Positions 15,614-23,032 of a DNA stretch of 64,000 nt are shown piece after piece. Position 1 is the first letter of the stretch. Each line of letters begins with the position of its first letter. Position numbers and translations under genes: made by a program. The stretch is from Oscillospiraceae bacterium (GTDB lineage: Bacteria; Bacillota; Clostridia; Oscillospirales; Acutalibacteraceae): NCBI GenBank assembly GCA_003526845.1, contig DPVM01000005.1, positions 1 to 64,000 on the forward strand, read 5' to 3'. The notes under the pieces were generated by a model. The model ran no database searches, was not told the DNA's origin, and saw only the letters and a program-made list of their open reading frames with translations.

Positions 15614-16516
15614 ATGGAATTGAATTTAAAAAGCTGGATGTCGCTTATAGACGGCGGCAAAAATCTCTTTTCGCTTGATATTCCGGGCACTCACGATTGC
15701 GTAACGCAGTATATCCGCCTTGCGCATTTTTTCAGGTGTCAGGATTCAGATATATATTCTCAACTTTGCCTCGGCGTGCGTGCTCTCGATATTCGCGTGC
15801 AGTCACTCGGCGACCGACTCGGAATGGTGCACGGTTTGTTTAAGGCGTATAATACCTCCGTATTTGATAAGCAAATGGATATGGAGGATGTTTTGAATCA
15901 ATGTTACAAATTTCTCGATGAAAATAAGAGCGAAGCAATCATTTTTCAGTTTAAAAACGATTCCAACAAGGAAAATATAAAATGTTTTAACAATCTTTTT
16001 TATACATACATTTCAAAAAATAAGGACAAATGGTTTCTTGAAAACCGCATTCCGACATTGGACGAGGCAAGGGGCAAAATCGTGCTTATCCGCCGCTGTA
16101 AAATGGATTTGGATAATCTTGACTTTTCGGATGAAAACACCGGCTTGGATTTTTCGCGTTGGGTTGAGCAAATAACTGCCGTTCCCGAGCCGCTCACTCT
16201 TGAAACTAAATCAATAGACAATGCCGTTTTTGTTATTCAGGACAGATTTAAGTACAAACCCATTCCGCGATGGAACGATTGCGTCAAGCCGTTTCTCGAC
16301 GAAAGAGCACCGTTTGACGGTAAATATGTTATTTGCTATTTGTCAACGGCGGGCGGATTAAAAGGACCGAAGAAAAACGCCGATTATATCAACGCGCGCT
16401 TTTTGCCGTATCAATTTGATAAGTCAAAATATTACGGTACGGTTTATGTCGATTTTCCCACAAGCGAGCTTACAACAAAAATTATTCTTAACAATTTTAT
16501 TGACTTGAATGTATAA
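15614..16516 (+). CDS. PI-specific phospholipase C-like protein (X domain)
   Basis: The 300-residue protein has the bacterial PI-PLC X-box: SWMSLIDGGKNLFSLDIPGTHD with the first catalytic His, LGVRALDIRVQSLGD, and MVHGLF with the second His; EAIIFQFKND follows. Bacterial PI-PLCs cleave phosphatidylinositol or GPI anchors without calcium. Unlike secreted PI-PLCs, this one has no signal peptide. Open sequence extends far upstream to 15194, but that part overlaps the antisense gene; ATG 15614 follows GGTGATTA directly downstream of a promoter. It could also act on another phosphodiester lipid, and the substrate is uncertain. Confidence 0.85.
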   Translation: MELNLKSWMSLIDGGKNLFSLDIPGTHDCVTQYIRLAHFFRCQDSDIYSQLCLGVRALDIRVQSLGDRLGMVHGLFKAYNTSVFDKQMDMEDVLNQCYKFLDENKSEAIIFQFKNDSNKENIKCFNNLFYTYISKNKDKWFLENRIPTLDEARGKIVLIRRCKMDLDNLDFSDENTGLDFSRWVEQITAVPEPLTLETKSIDNAVFVIQDRFKYKPIPRWNDCVKPFLDERAPFDGKYVICYLSTAGGLKGPKKNADYINARFLPYQFDKSKYYGTVYVDFPTSELTTKIILNNFIDLNV

Positions 16517-16533
16517 TCAATAGATGTTATAAT
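16505..16533 (+). promoter_or_regulatory. promoter of the LRR protein gene
   Basis: TTGAAT (16505-16510), 17 bp, TATAAT (16528-16533). The -35 box overlaps the last codons of the PI-PLC-like gene. Confidence 0.7.
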
Positions 16534-16561
16534 CTTATAAATTTATATGCGAGGTGATAGC

Positions 16562-18478
16562 ATGAAAAAATCAGTCAGCATTTTACTCTCTGTTCTTTTT
16601 CTTGCTGTCACCTTGCTTTCTTTTACTCCGCTTGCGTTTGCACAATCACAGACAACCGATGTTAAAAAAACACAGCTCGGCTCAACGGACACATATTATC
16701 AATACAGTGCGTCGCAAAAACTGCTCACAATCTCGGGCAACGGCGCAACCGCTTCGTTTTCCGACAACGGCACAGGTCAGCCGTGGTACGATTGGCGCGG
16801 CGACAGCATCGACAAGGTGGTTGTCGAAAACGGAATAACCGAAATAGGGGATTATCTTTTGTATCAGGTGCGCGCTGCGAAAATTGATTTGCCCGACACG
16901 CTGACAAAAATCGGAAATTATGCGTTTTACGGCACTCTCGGTGTGACAGAGTGGAATATTCCGTTCGGTGTTACATCAATAGGTTCAAATGCCTTTGCCG
17001 GTTGCAATACAATGACCTCAATCACACTGCCCGACACGCTCAAAACAATAAATTACAACGCGTTTGCAAACTGTTATGCATTGACTGATATTACATTGCC
17101 GTACAGTATTACAACGCTCGGCTCAAACACCTTTAAAAATTGCACCGCGCTTGAAAATGTAAAGTTTCAAAGCCTCACTGCGACAATCAAAATCGGCAAC
17201 AGCTGTTTTTTAGGCTGTGCAAATCTCAAAAATGTTGTGTTCCCTATGAATGCGACAATGGGCGTCAAGTCGTTCGGCTATAAAACAACCTCAACCAAAT
17301 ATACCGATGTTTCAATGACAGTGTTCGATTCCTCGTCGCCGTATGTTTATGCGCAAAGTCAAAGCATTCCGTTTATACTTTACAGCGATATAGAGGTTGA
17401 GTGCGCAGTCGGCTATGAGAATACCTATACCGACGATAATATAAACGATTCATATACATACATTTTCACATCCGACAGCGACGGCAAATACAATTTCTAC
17501 ACTCGCGGTGATTGCGATGTCACGGCGGTTTTGACCGATAAAAACGGCGTTCAGCTTGCAACAAGCGATGATATTTCAAATTCCGACAGAAACATTTGCA
17601 TTTCATACGATTTAAAGGCGAACGAAAGCTATAAGCTCGTTGTTTCGTCATACAAGGCGCTCGGCACATATACTTTGTGGATTTATCCGGACGCAATAGC
17701 CGATTTCTCAATTAACGGAACGGCTACCGCACCGGCTGTGCAAAAAATGCAAACCGTTGACGATAATTTGCTTAAAAATTTTGTGCTTACAATTAATTTT
17801 GAAAACGGATTGAGCGATAAAGTCTATTATTCGCCCGATTTTTTCAACGCAACATATTTAAAACAGCATCCCACCAAATTGACCTGCGGTGTTAATGACG
17901 CACAGCTTGAAATCGGCAGGGTGACGGCAAAATACAAGCTCACCGTCACACATACATATTCGTCGAAATATGTCAATTACACCGAGGATACAGACGGCTA
18001 TAATCTTTATTCCTGCGTTCTTTGCGATGATTCGTACAAGGCAGATTTCGTTGCAACCCCTGCAATAAAAATCACCGGCAGAGCTGTTATGGCAGAGGAT
18101 AAGCAGGGCAATCATCCGCACAATGTGCCATACAAATATACAAAAATAATCGTTGACGATGTTAAAAGCGTCAATGACAGATATTATACCGTTGCCGATG
18201 ACGGAACTTGGTGTATAAACACTTTTAATGCAGTCAATATCACCTTTGTCAATGAAAACGGCGCCGATGTCAAATTCTCCTACCGTGTTGACGGACTTGA
18301 GCCGTACACTGTTGTCGATTACGGCGATGTCGCATTTTGCGGCTACGATTTTGACAAAAACGGCTACTGCAACGGAAAAGATTTTGCCTATTTCCTTCAC
18401 GAAAAGCAAAAGGACTGCGGCGAGGATTATATTCAGTTTTTCCCGAACTTCCTCGGCGGCAAAAATTTTAAAAATTAG
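16562..18478 (+). CDS. secreted BspA-type leucine-rich-repeat protein with a dockerin-like EF-hand
   Basis: The 638-residue protein begins with a signal peptide (KKSVSILLSVLFLAVTLL... cleaved near AFA-Q). Residues of roughly 70-230 form BspA/LRR_5 repeats such as TLTKIGNYAFYG, GVTSIGSNAFAGC, TLKTINYNAFANC and SITTLGSNTFKNC. Next comes a beta-rich region (about 290-385) resembling a pre-peptidase or carbohydrate-binding C-terminal domain, then further beta domains, one with a Cys pair (YSCVLCDD). Near the end is one EF-hand-like motif DFDKNGYCNGKDF, which matches half of a dockerin module. Such proteins are surface or extracellular and bind host proteins, other cells or substrates. ATG 16562 is chosen because GAGGTGAT lies 5 bp upstream; an ATG at 16547 precedes that site. 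Confidence 0.88.
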   Translation: MKKSVSILLSVLFLAVTLLSFTPLAFAQSQTTDVKKTQLGSTDTYYQYSASQKLLTISGNGATASFSDNGTGQPWYDWRGDSIDKVVVENGITEIGDYLLYQVRAAKIDLPDTLTKIGNYAFYGTLGVTEWNIPFGVTSIGSNAFAGCNTMTSITLPDTLKTINYNAFANCYALTDITLPYSITTLGSNTFKNCTALENVKFQSLTATIKIGNSCFLGCANLKNVVFPMNATMGVKSFGYKTTSTKYTDVSMTVFDSSSPYVYAQSQSIPFILYSDIEVECAVGYENTYTDDNINDSYTYIFTSDSDGKYNFYTRGDCDVTAVLTDKNGVQLATSDDISNSDRNICISYDLKANESYKLVVSSYKALGTYTLWIYPDAIADFSINGTATAPAVQKMQTVDDNLLKNFVLTINFENGLSDKVYYSPDFFNATYLKQHPTKLTCGVNDAQLEIGRVTAKYKLTVTHTYSSKYVNYTEDTDGYNLYSCVLCDDSYKADFVATPAIKITGRAVMAEDKQGNHPHNVPYKYTKIIVDDVKSVNDRYYTVADDGTWCINTFNAVNITFVNENGADVKFSYRVDGLEPYTVVDYGDVAFCGYDFDKNGYCNGKDFAYFLHEKQKDCGEDYIQFFPNFLGGKNFKN

Positions 18479-18510
18479 CATTATAAAAATTAGCATTATT
18501 TAGCATTATT
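18471..18510 (+). repeat. three copies of TTAGCATTAT
   Basis: TTAGCATTAT occurs at about 18475, 18490 and 18500, the last two in direct tandem with a 10-bp period. The array begins at the LRR gene stop and ends at the purE promoter. It may be slippage, or binding sites for a regulator of the pur genes. Confidence 0.6.
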
Positions 18511-18513
18511 TAG

Positions 18514-18542
18514 TTGAAATAGTAAAATAAAAAATGTATAAT
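18514..18542 (+). promoter_or_regulatory. promoter of the purE operon
   Basis: TTGAAA (18514-18519), 17 bp, TATAAT (18537-18542). The leader is about 30 nt, too short for a purine riboswitch. Confidence 0.75.
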
Positions 18543-18578
18543 ATATTATCTTATTTTACAATATACGGAGGACATATT

Positions 18579-19076
18579 ATGAAAAAAGTTGCAATCATTA
18601 TGGGCTCTGACAGCGATTTGCCTGTTGTTGCCCCTGCAATCAAGCAACTAAAGGAGCTTGGTATCAAAACAGAGGTCAGAGTTATGTCGGCTCACAGAAC
18701 ACCTAAGGCTGCGCAGGAATTCAGCGAAAATGCCATTGAAAACGGCTTTGGAGTTATCATCGCCGCAGCAGGCATGGCGGCTCATCTCGGCGGAGTTCTT
18801 GCCGCATCAACAACACTGCCGGTTATCGGCATCCCTTGCTCGGCAAAGGTGCTTGACGGTATGGATGCAATGCTTGCAACCGTTATGATGCCTCCGGGAA
18901 TCCCGGTTGCCACAGTCGGCGTCAACGCTGCCAAGAACGCGGCACTTCTTGCCGCAGAAATTATTGCGGTAGGAAATGATGACCTTATGCAAAAGCTTAT
19001 CGCAATGCGTAAAGATATGGCAGACGCCGTTGTCGAAAAGGACAAGGCACTTCAGGAAAAAATTAAAGAATTATAA
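18579..19076 (+). CDS. purE: N5-carboxyaminoimidazole ribonucleotide mutase
   Basis: PurE converts N5-CAIR to CAIR in de novo purine synthesis. The 165-residue protein has VAIIMGSDSDLPVV, VMSAHRTPKAAQEF, AAGMAAHLGGVLA and PVIGIPC, typical of class I PurE, which works with a PurK not seen in this window. CGGAGGA lies 6 bp before ATG 18579; an upstream in-frame ATG at 18534 overlaps the promoter and is rejected. It heads a cluster with purM, purN, purO and purD. Confidence 0.96.
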   Translation: MKKVAIIMGSDSDLPVVAPAIKQLKELGIKTEVRVMSAHRTPKAAQEFSENAIENGFGVIIAAAGMAAHLGGVLAASTTLPVIGIPCSAKVLDGMDAMLATVMMPPGIPVATVGVNAAKNAALLAAEIIAVGNDDLMQKLIAMRKDMADAVVEKDKALQEKIKEL

Positions 19077-19109
19077 TATAAACCCACATAAACAGACAAG
19101 GAGAAAAAT

Positions 19110-20147
19110 ATGGAAAACAGTTACAGCGAAAGTTATGCGGCAGCAGGCGTTGATGTTACAGCAGGTTACGAATCTGTCGAGCTTATTAAATCGCATGTCA
19201 AAAGAACAACCATTCCGGGCGTAATTGGCTCAATCGGCGGCTTCGGCGGAATGTTTGAGCTTGCATCGGGCGAATATAAAAATCCCGTTCTTGTTTCCGG
19301 CACAGACGGCGTCGGCACAAAAATCAAACTTGCGTTCCTTATGGACAAGCACGATACGGTCGGTATTGACTGCGTTGCAATGTGCGTAAACGATGTTGCG
19401 TGCTCGGGTGCAAAGCCGCTGTTTTTCCTTGATTATATCGCTTGCGGCAAAAACTATCCAGAAAAAATCGAGCAAATCGTAAAGGGTGTCGCAGAGGGTT
19501 GTGTTCAGGCAGGCTGTGCACTTGTCGGCGGCGAAACCGCAGAGCATCCCGGCCTTATGCCAAAGGAAGAATATGACCTTGCAGGCTTTACCGTTGGTAT
19601 CGGCGAAAAGGACAAACTCGTTTCGGGCGAGCATCTCAAATCAGGCGACGCGCTCATCGGCGTTGCTTCATCGGGCGTTCATTCAAACGGATTTTCGCTT
19701 GTAAGAAAAGTTTTCAATATCAATGAAGAAAGAATCAATGTTCAGGTTGCCGAGCTTGGTAAAACACTCGGCGAGGAACTTCTCACACCTACAAGAATTT
19801 ATGTTAAACCGCTCCTCACATTGATGGACAGCGTTCGCGTTAACGCTATCAGCCACATCACCGGCGGCGGCTTTTATGAGAATGTGCCGAGAATGCTCAA
19901 TGACGATACATTGGCTGTTATCGAAAAGGATAAATGTTTCAAAAAGCCTATTTTTGACCTTATCCAAAAAGAGGGCAACATTTCGGAGCACGATATGTAT
20001 AATACCTTCAATATGGGCACAGGTCTTGTAATCGCTGTTGATTCCGACAAGGCTGACGAGGCTGTTCGTATCCTCAATTCCTGCGGCGAGCAGGCTGCAG
20101 TAATCGGCGAAATCAAAAAAGGCGAAAAAGGAGTAACCCTTTTATGA
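19110..20147 (+). CDS. purM: phosphoribosylformylglycinamidine cyclo-ligase
   Basis: PurM (AIR synthetase) closes the imidazole ring with ATP, turning FGAM into AIR. The 345-residue protein has the standard length with SYAAAGVDVTAGYE, VSGTDGVGTKIKLAF, VNDVACSGAKPLFFLDY, LVGGETAEHPGLMP and ITGGGFYENVPRML. AAGGAG precedes the ATG. Its stop overlaps the purN start by 4 bp, so translation is coupled. Confidence 0.97.
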   Translation: MENSYSESYAAAGVDVTAGYESVELIKSHVKRTTIPGVIGSIGGFGGMFELASGEYKNPVLVSGTDGVGTKIKLAFLMDKHDTVGIDCVAMCVNDVACSGAKPLFFLDYIACGKNYPEKIEQIVKGVAEGCVQAGCALVGGETAEHPGLMPKEEYDLAGFTVGIGEKDKLVSGEHLKSGDALIGVASSGVHSNGFSLVRKVFNINEERINVQVAELGKTLGEELLTPTRIYVKPLLTLMDSVRVNAISHITGGGFYENVPRMLNDDTLAVIEKDKCFKKPIFDLIQKEGNISEHDMYNTFNMGTGLVIAVDSDKADEAVRILNSCGEQAAVIGEIKKGEKGVTLL

Positions 20148-20767
20148 TGAACATTGCGGTTTTTGTTTCCGGCGGCGGAACAAATCTTCAGGCACTTATC
20201 GACGCTCAAAACAGGGGCGAGATTAAAAACGGCAAAATCACATTTGTTCTTGCATCAAACGATGGCGCTTATGCTCTCGAAAGAGCAAAAAAGGCGGGCA
20301 TACCCACTGCGGTTGTCAGCAGAAAATCATATTCATCAAAAGAGGAGTATGACAAGGCAATTCTTGCGCAACTTGACGGCAAAAATATAGACCTTATCGT
20401 TCTTGCCGGCTTTCTTTCGATTCTCGGCAAGGAACTGGTCGAAAAATACGCAAACAAAATCATCAATATTCACCCAAGTCTGATTCCGCTTTTCTGCGGC
20501 GACGGCTTTTACGGCAAAAAGGTGCACACGGCTGTTTTGGCAAGCGGAATGAAGGTCACCGGCGCAACCGCTCATTTTGTAAACGAAATTACGGACGGCG
20601 GCGCAATCATTCTCCAAAAAGCTGTACCGATAGAGCAGGGCGACAACGAGGATATTTTGCAATACCGCGTTATGCGTCAGGCGGAGTGGGAAATTCTCCC
20701 CAAGGCTGTTTCGCTTTTCTGCGAGGGCAGAATTAAAATAAACGGCAATAAAACAGAAATTATATAA
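20144..20767 (+). CDS. purN: phosphoribosylglycinamide formyltransferase
   Basis: PurN transfers the formyl group of 10-formyl-THF to GAR. The 207-residue protein shows FVSGGGTNLQALID, LAGFLSILGKEL and NIHPSLIPLF with the catalytic Asn-His, then ATAHFVNEITDGGAI with the conserved Asp. Many PurNs have a PGAHAY-like loop after NIHPS; this one reads CGDGFYGKKVH, a variation seen among clostridial relatives. The start overlaps purM (ATGA); the duplicated ATGATG leaves two equivalent start codons. Confidence 0.95.
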   Translation: MMNIAVFVSGGGTNLQALIDAQNRGEIKNGKITFVLASNDGAYALERAKKAGIPTAVVSRKSYSSKEEYDKAILAQLDGKNIDLIVLAGFLSILGKELVEKYANKIINIHPSLIPLFCGDGFYGKKVHTAVLASGMKVTGATAHFVNEITDGGAIILQKAVPIEQGDNEDILQYRVMRQAEWEILPKAVSLFCEGRIKINGNKTEII

Positions 20768-20786
20768 CTCAATAAGAGGTGAAAAT

Positions 20787-21491
20787 ATGCAGATTAAATC
20801 ACTTGCAACAGAGCTTAACACAAACACATATCCCGGCAGAGGCATTGTTTTGGGCAAATCAAAGGACGGCAAAAAGGCTGTTATCGCTTATTTTATTATG
20901 GGCAGAGGCGCAAATTCACGCAACAGAATTTTCGAGGAAAACGACCGCGGCGGAATTCGCACAAAGGCATTTGATGAGTCAAAAATGGAAGACCCGAGTC
21001 TTATTATTTACAATCCCGTTTTGAAAATCGACGGCAAAACAATCGTTACAAACGGCGACCAAACCGACACGATTTATGACCATATGAAAGAGGGCTTTTG
21101 CTATCACCATGCGCTTGTCACAAGAGAGTTTGAGCCTGACGCTCCAAACTACACTCCGAGAATTTCGGGCGTTGTTAAGCCAAACGGCGATTATAATCTT
21201 TCAATCCTAAAATCAAATCTCGGTATGCCGGAGTGTGTAAGATATTTCTTTGAATATCCGGCTCATCCGGGTATGGGTCATTTCATCCATACATACGAGC
21301 ATGACGGCGACCCTATTCCGTCATTTGAGGGCGAGCCTACTCCTGTTGAAATCGACGGCTCGGATATTGACGCTTTTACCTCGACGGTATGGGATAATCT
21401 TAATGAGGACAACAAGGTTTCTCTTTTTACACGCTTTATCAATCTTGAAAACGGCGAAGAGGAAACAAGAATAGTTAATAAGAATAAGTAA
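20787..21491 (+). CDS. purO: IMP cyclohydrolase, PurO (archaeal-type) family
   Basis: The 234-residue protein matches the PurO-type IMP cyclohydrolase, which closes FAICAR to IMP, the last step of the pathway. Key segments are YPGRGIVLGKSKDGKK, AYFIMGRGANSRNRIF, DPSLIIYNPVL and YDHMKEGFCYHHALVTREFEPDAPNY (split here as YDHMKEGFCYHHAL and VTREFEPDAPNY), then PAHPGMGHFIHTYEHDGDP. Most bacteria use the cyclohydrolase half of PurH instead. A PurO here implies that the AICAR formyltransferase is a separate protein encoded elsewhere. AGAGGTG precedes the ATG, and it sits in order between purN and purD. Confidence 0.9.
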   Translation: MQIKSLATELNTNTYPGRGIVLGKSKDGKKAVIAYFIMGRGANSRNRIFEENDRGGIRTKAFDESKMEDPSLIIYNPVLKIDGKTIVTNGDQTDTIYDHMKEGFCYHHALVTREFEPDAPNYTPRISGVVKPNGDYNLSILKSNLGMPECVRYFFEYPAHPGMGHFIHTYEHDGDPIPSFEGEPTPVEIDGSDIDAFTSTVWDNLNEDNKVSLFTRFINLENGEEETRIVNKNK

Positions 21492-21499
21492 TTTGTTAT

Positions 21500-21520
21500 A
21501 GGGTGACTTTTTGTCACCCT
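21500..21520 (+). terminator. stem-loop between purO and purD
   Basis: AGGGTGAC pairs with GTCACCCT around five T residues. A T6 run follows only after a further 7 nt, so termination is probably partial or the loop protects mRNA. Further small hairpins follow in the 111-bp gap. Confidence 0.5.
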
Positions 21521-21601
21521 TAACGTGTTTTTTGAAGTCAGGCTCTGCGGTGGTTTAAGCAGGGCATATGCTGTGATTTTTGCAGCGGAAAGGTTATTTT
21601 T

Positions 21602-22879
21602 ATGAGAGTTTTAGTTGTTGGCGGCGGCGGAAGAGAGCACGCCCTTATCAGAAAAATAAAAGAATCGAAAAAGGTTGATTATATAGCTTGCTGTCCGGGT
21701 AACGGCGGCATTTCTTATGACGCGGAGTGTTTTGATGTCGGCGCAACTGATATAGACGGCGTTGTTGCACTTGCAAAAAAAATCAGCGCGGATTTTGTTG
21801 TTGTCGCACCCGATGATCCGCTTGTTATGGGTATGGTTGACGCACTCAACAAGGAGGGCTTTGCAACATTCGGACCGAATGCAAACGCCGCAATTATCGA
21901 AGGCTCAAAGGTCTTTTCAAAAAATCTTATGCTCAAATACAATATTCCCACTGCGGAATATAAAGTTTTCTCTGACCCTGCCGATGTTATTGCATATATT
22001 AAGGATAAGAACGAATTTCCGACAGTCATCAAGGCTGACGGCCTCGCACTCGGCAAGGGTGTAATCATTCCCGAAACACTCGAGCAGGCAGAGTCGGGCG
22101 TTAAGGAAATTATGGAGGACAAAATTTTCGGTGAAAGCGGCAACAATGTTGTTGTCGAGGAATTTTTGACAGGTCCCGAGGTTTCCGTTCTTGCATTTAC
22201 CGACGGCAAATGTGTAAAGCCGATGGTGTCATCAATGGACCACAAGCGTGCGCTTGACGGCGACAAGGGTCTTAACACGGGCGGTATGGGCACCGTTTCA
22301 CCGAATCCTTATTATACTGACGAAATTGCCGCAGAATGTATGGAAAAAATCTTTCTACCGACAATAAACGCCATGAACAGTGAGGGAAGAAAGTTCAAGG
22401 GTTGTCTTTATTTCGGCTTGATGCTCACCCCGAAGGGACCGAAAGTTATCGAATACAACTGCCGCTTCGGCGACCCTGAAACGCAGGTTGTGCTCCCTCG
22501 CCTTAAAACCGATATTATTGACATTTTTGAGGCTATCAATAACGGCACATTGTCGGAGCTTGATATTGAATGGAGCGACGAGGCGTGCGCATGCGTAATT
22601 ATGGCGTCGGGCGGTTATCCGAAATCATATCCGAAGGGAATTGAAATCTGCGGCCTTTCAAACGGTCAGCTTGACGGTGTAACGGTTTATCACGCAGGCA
22701 CAAAACTTGACGGTGACAAACTTGTTACGGCAGGCGGCAGAGTTCTCGGCGTAACAGCTCTTGGCTCCGATTTGCCGACAGCGCTTGACAAAGCATATGC
22801 CGCTGTTGAAAAAATCAAATTCAACGGCGCACATTATCGCCGCGATATAGGGCAAAAAGCACTGAATGCACTTAAGTAA
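21602..22879 (+). CDS. purD: phosphoribosylamine-glycine ligase
   Basis: PurD joins phosphoribosylamine and glycine with ATP to give GAR. The 425-residue ATP-grasp enzyme has MRVLVVGGGGREHALI, ADFVVVAPDDPLVMGMVDAL, FPTVIKADGLALGKGV, EEFLTGPEVSVLAFTDG, GLNTGGMGTVSPNP and EYNCRFGDPETQVV, all canonical. GGAAAGG precedes the ATG. It ends the purine cluster; purF, purC, purL, purB and an AICAR transformylase are not in the window. Confidence 0.97.
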   Translation: MRVLVVGGGGREHALIRKIKESKKVDYIACCPGNGGISYDAECFDVGATDIDGVVALAKKISADFVVVAPDDPLVMGMVDALNKEGFATFGPNANAAIIEGSKVFSKNLMLKYNIPTAEYKVFSDPADVIAYIKDKNEFPTVIKADGLALGKGVIIPETLEQAESGVKEIMEDKIFGESGNNVVVEEFLTGPEVSVLAFTDGKCVKPMVSSMDHKRALDGDKGLNTGGMGTVSPNPYYTDEIAAECMEKIFLPTINAMNSEGRKFKGCLYFGLMLTPKGPKVIEYNCRFGDPETQVVLPRLKTDIIDIFEAINNGTLSELDIEWSDEACACVIMASGGYPKSYPKGIEICGLSNGQLDGVTVYHAGTKLDGDKLVTAGGRVLGVTALGSDLPTALDKAYAAVEKIKFNGAHYRRDIGQKALNALK

Positions 22880-22933
22880 GAGCGTAATAAGGTTAAAAAA
22901 TTGTGAATTTTTAACAATTAATACAAAAAGTTG

Positions 22934-22962
22934 TTGACAATTATACAAATTGGAATTATACT
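22934..22962 (+). promoter_or_regulatory. promoter of the adaptor/permease operon
   Basis: A perfect TTGACA (22934-22939), 17 bp, TATACT (22957-22962). Confidence 0.8.
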
Positions 22963-23032
22963 TTCATATGAACATAATTATTTTGTATCATTTTATTAAA
23001 TTGTTCAATTTTCAGACAAGAGGTTTTATGAT

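Noticed and set aside
18300..18478. Full dockerin module at the end of the LRR protein
   Set aside because: Only one EF-hand-like repeat is visible; a true type I dockerin needs two.
18543..18578. Purine riboswitch before purE
   Set aside because: The space between promoter and ribosome site is far too short for the aptamer.
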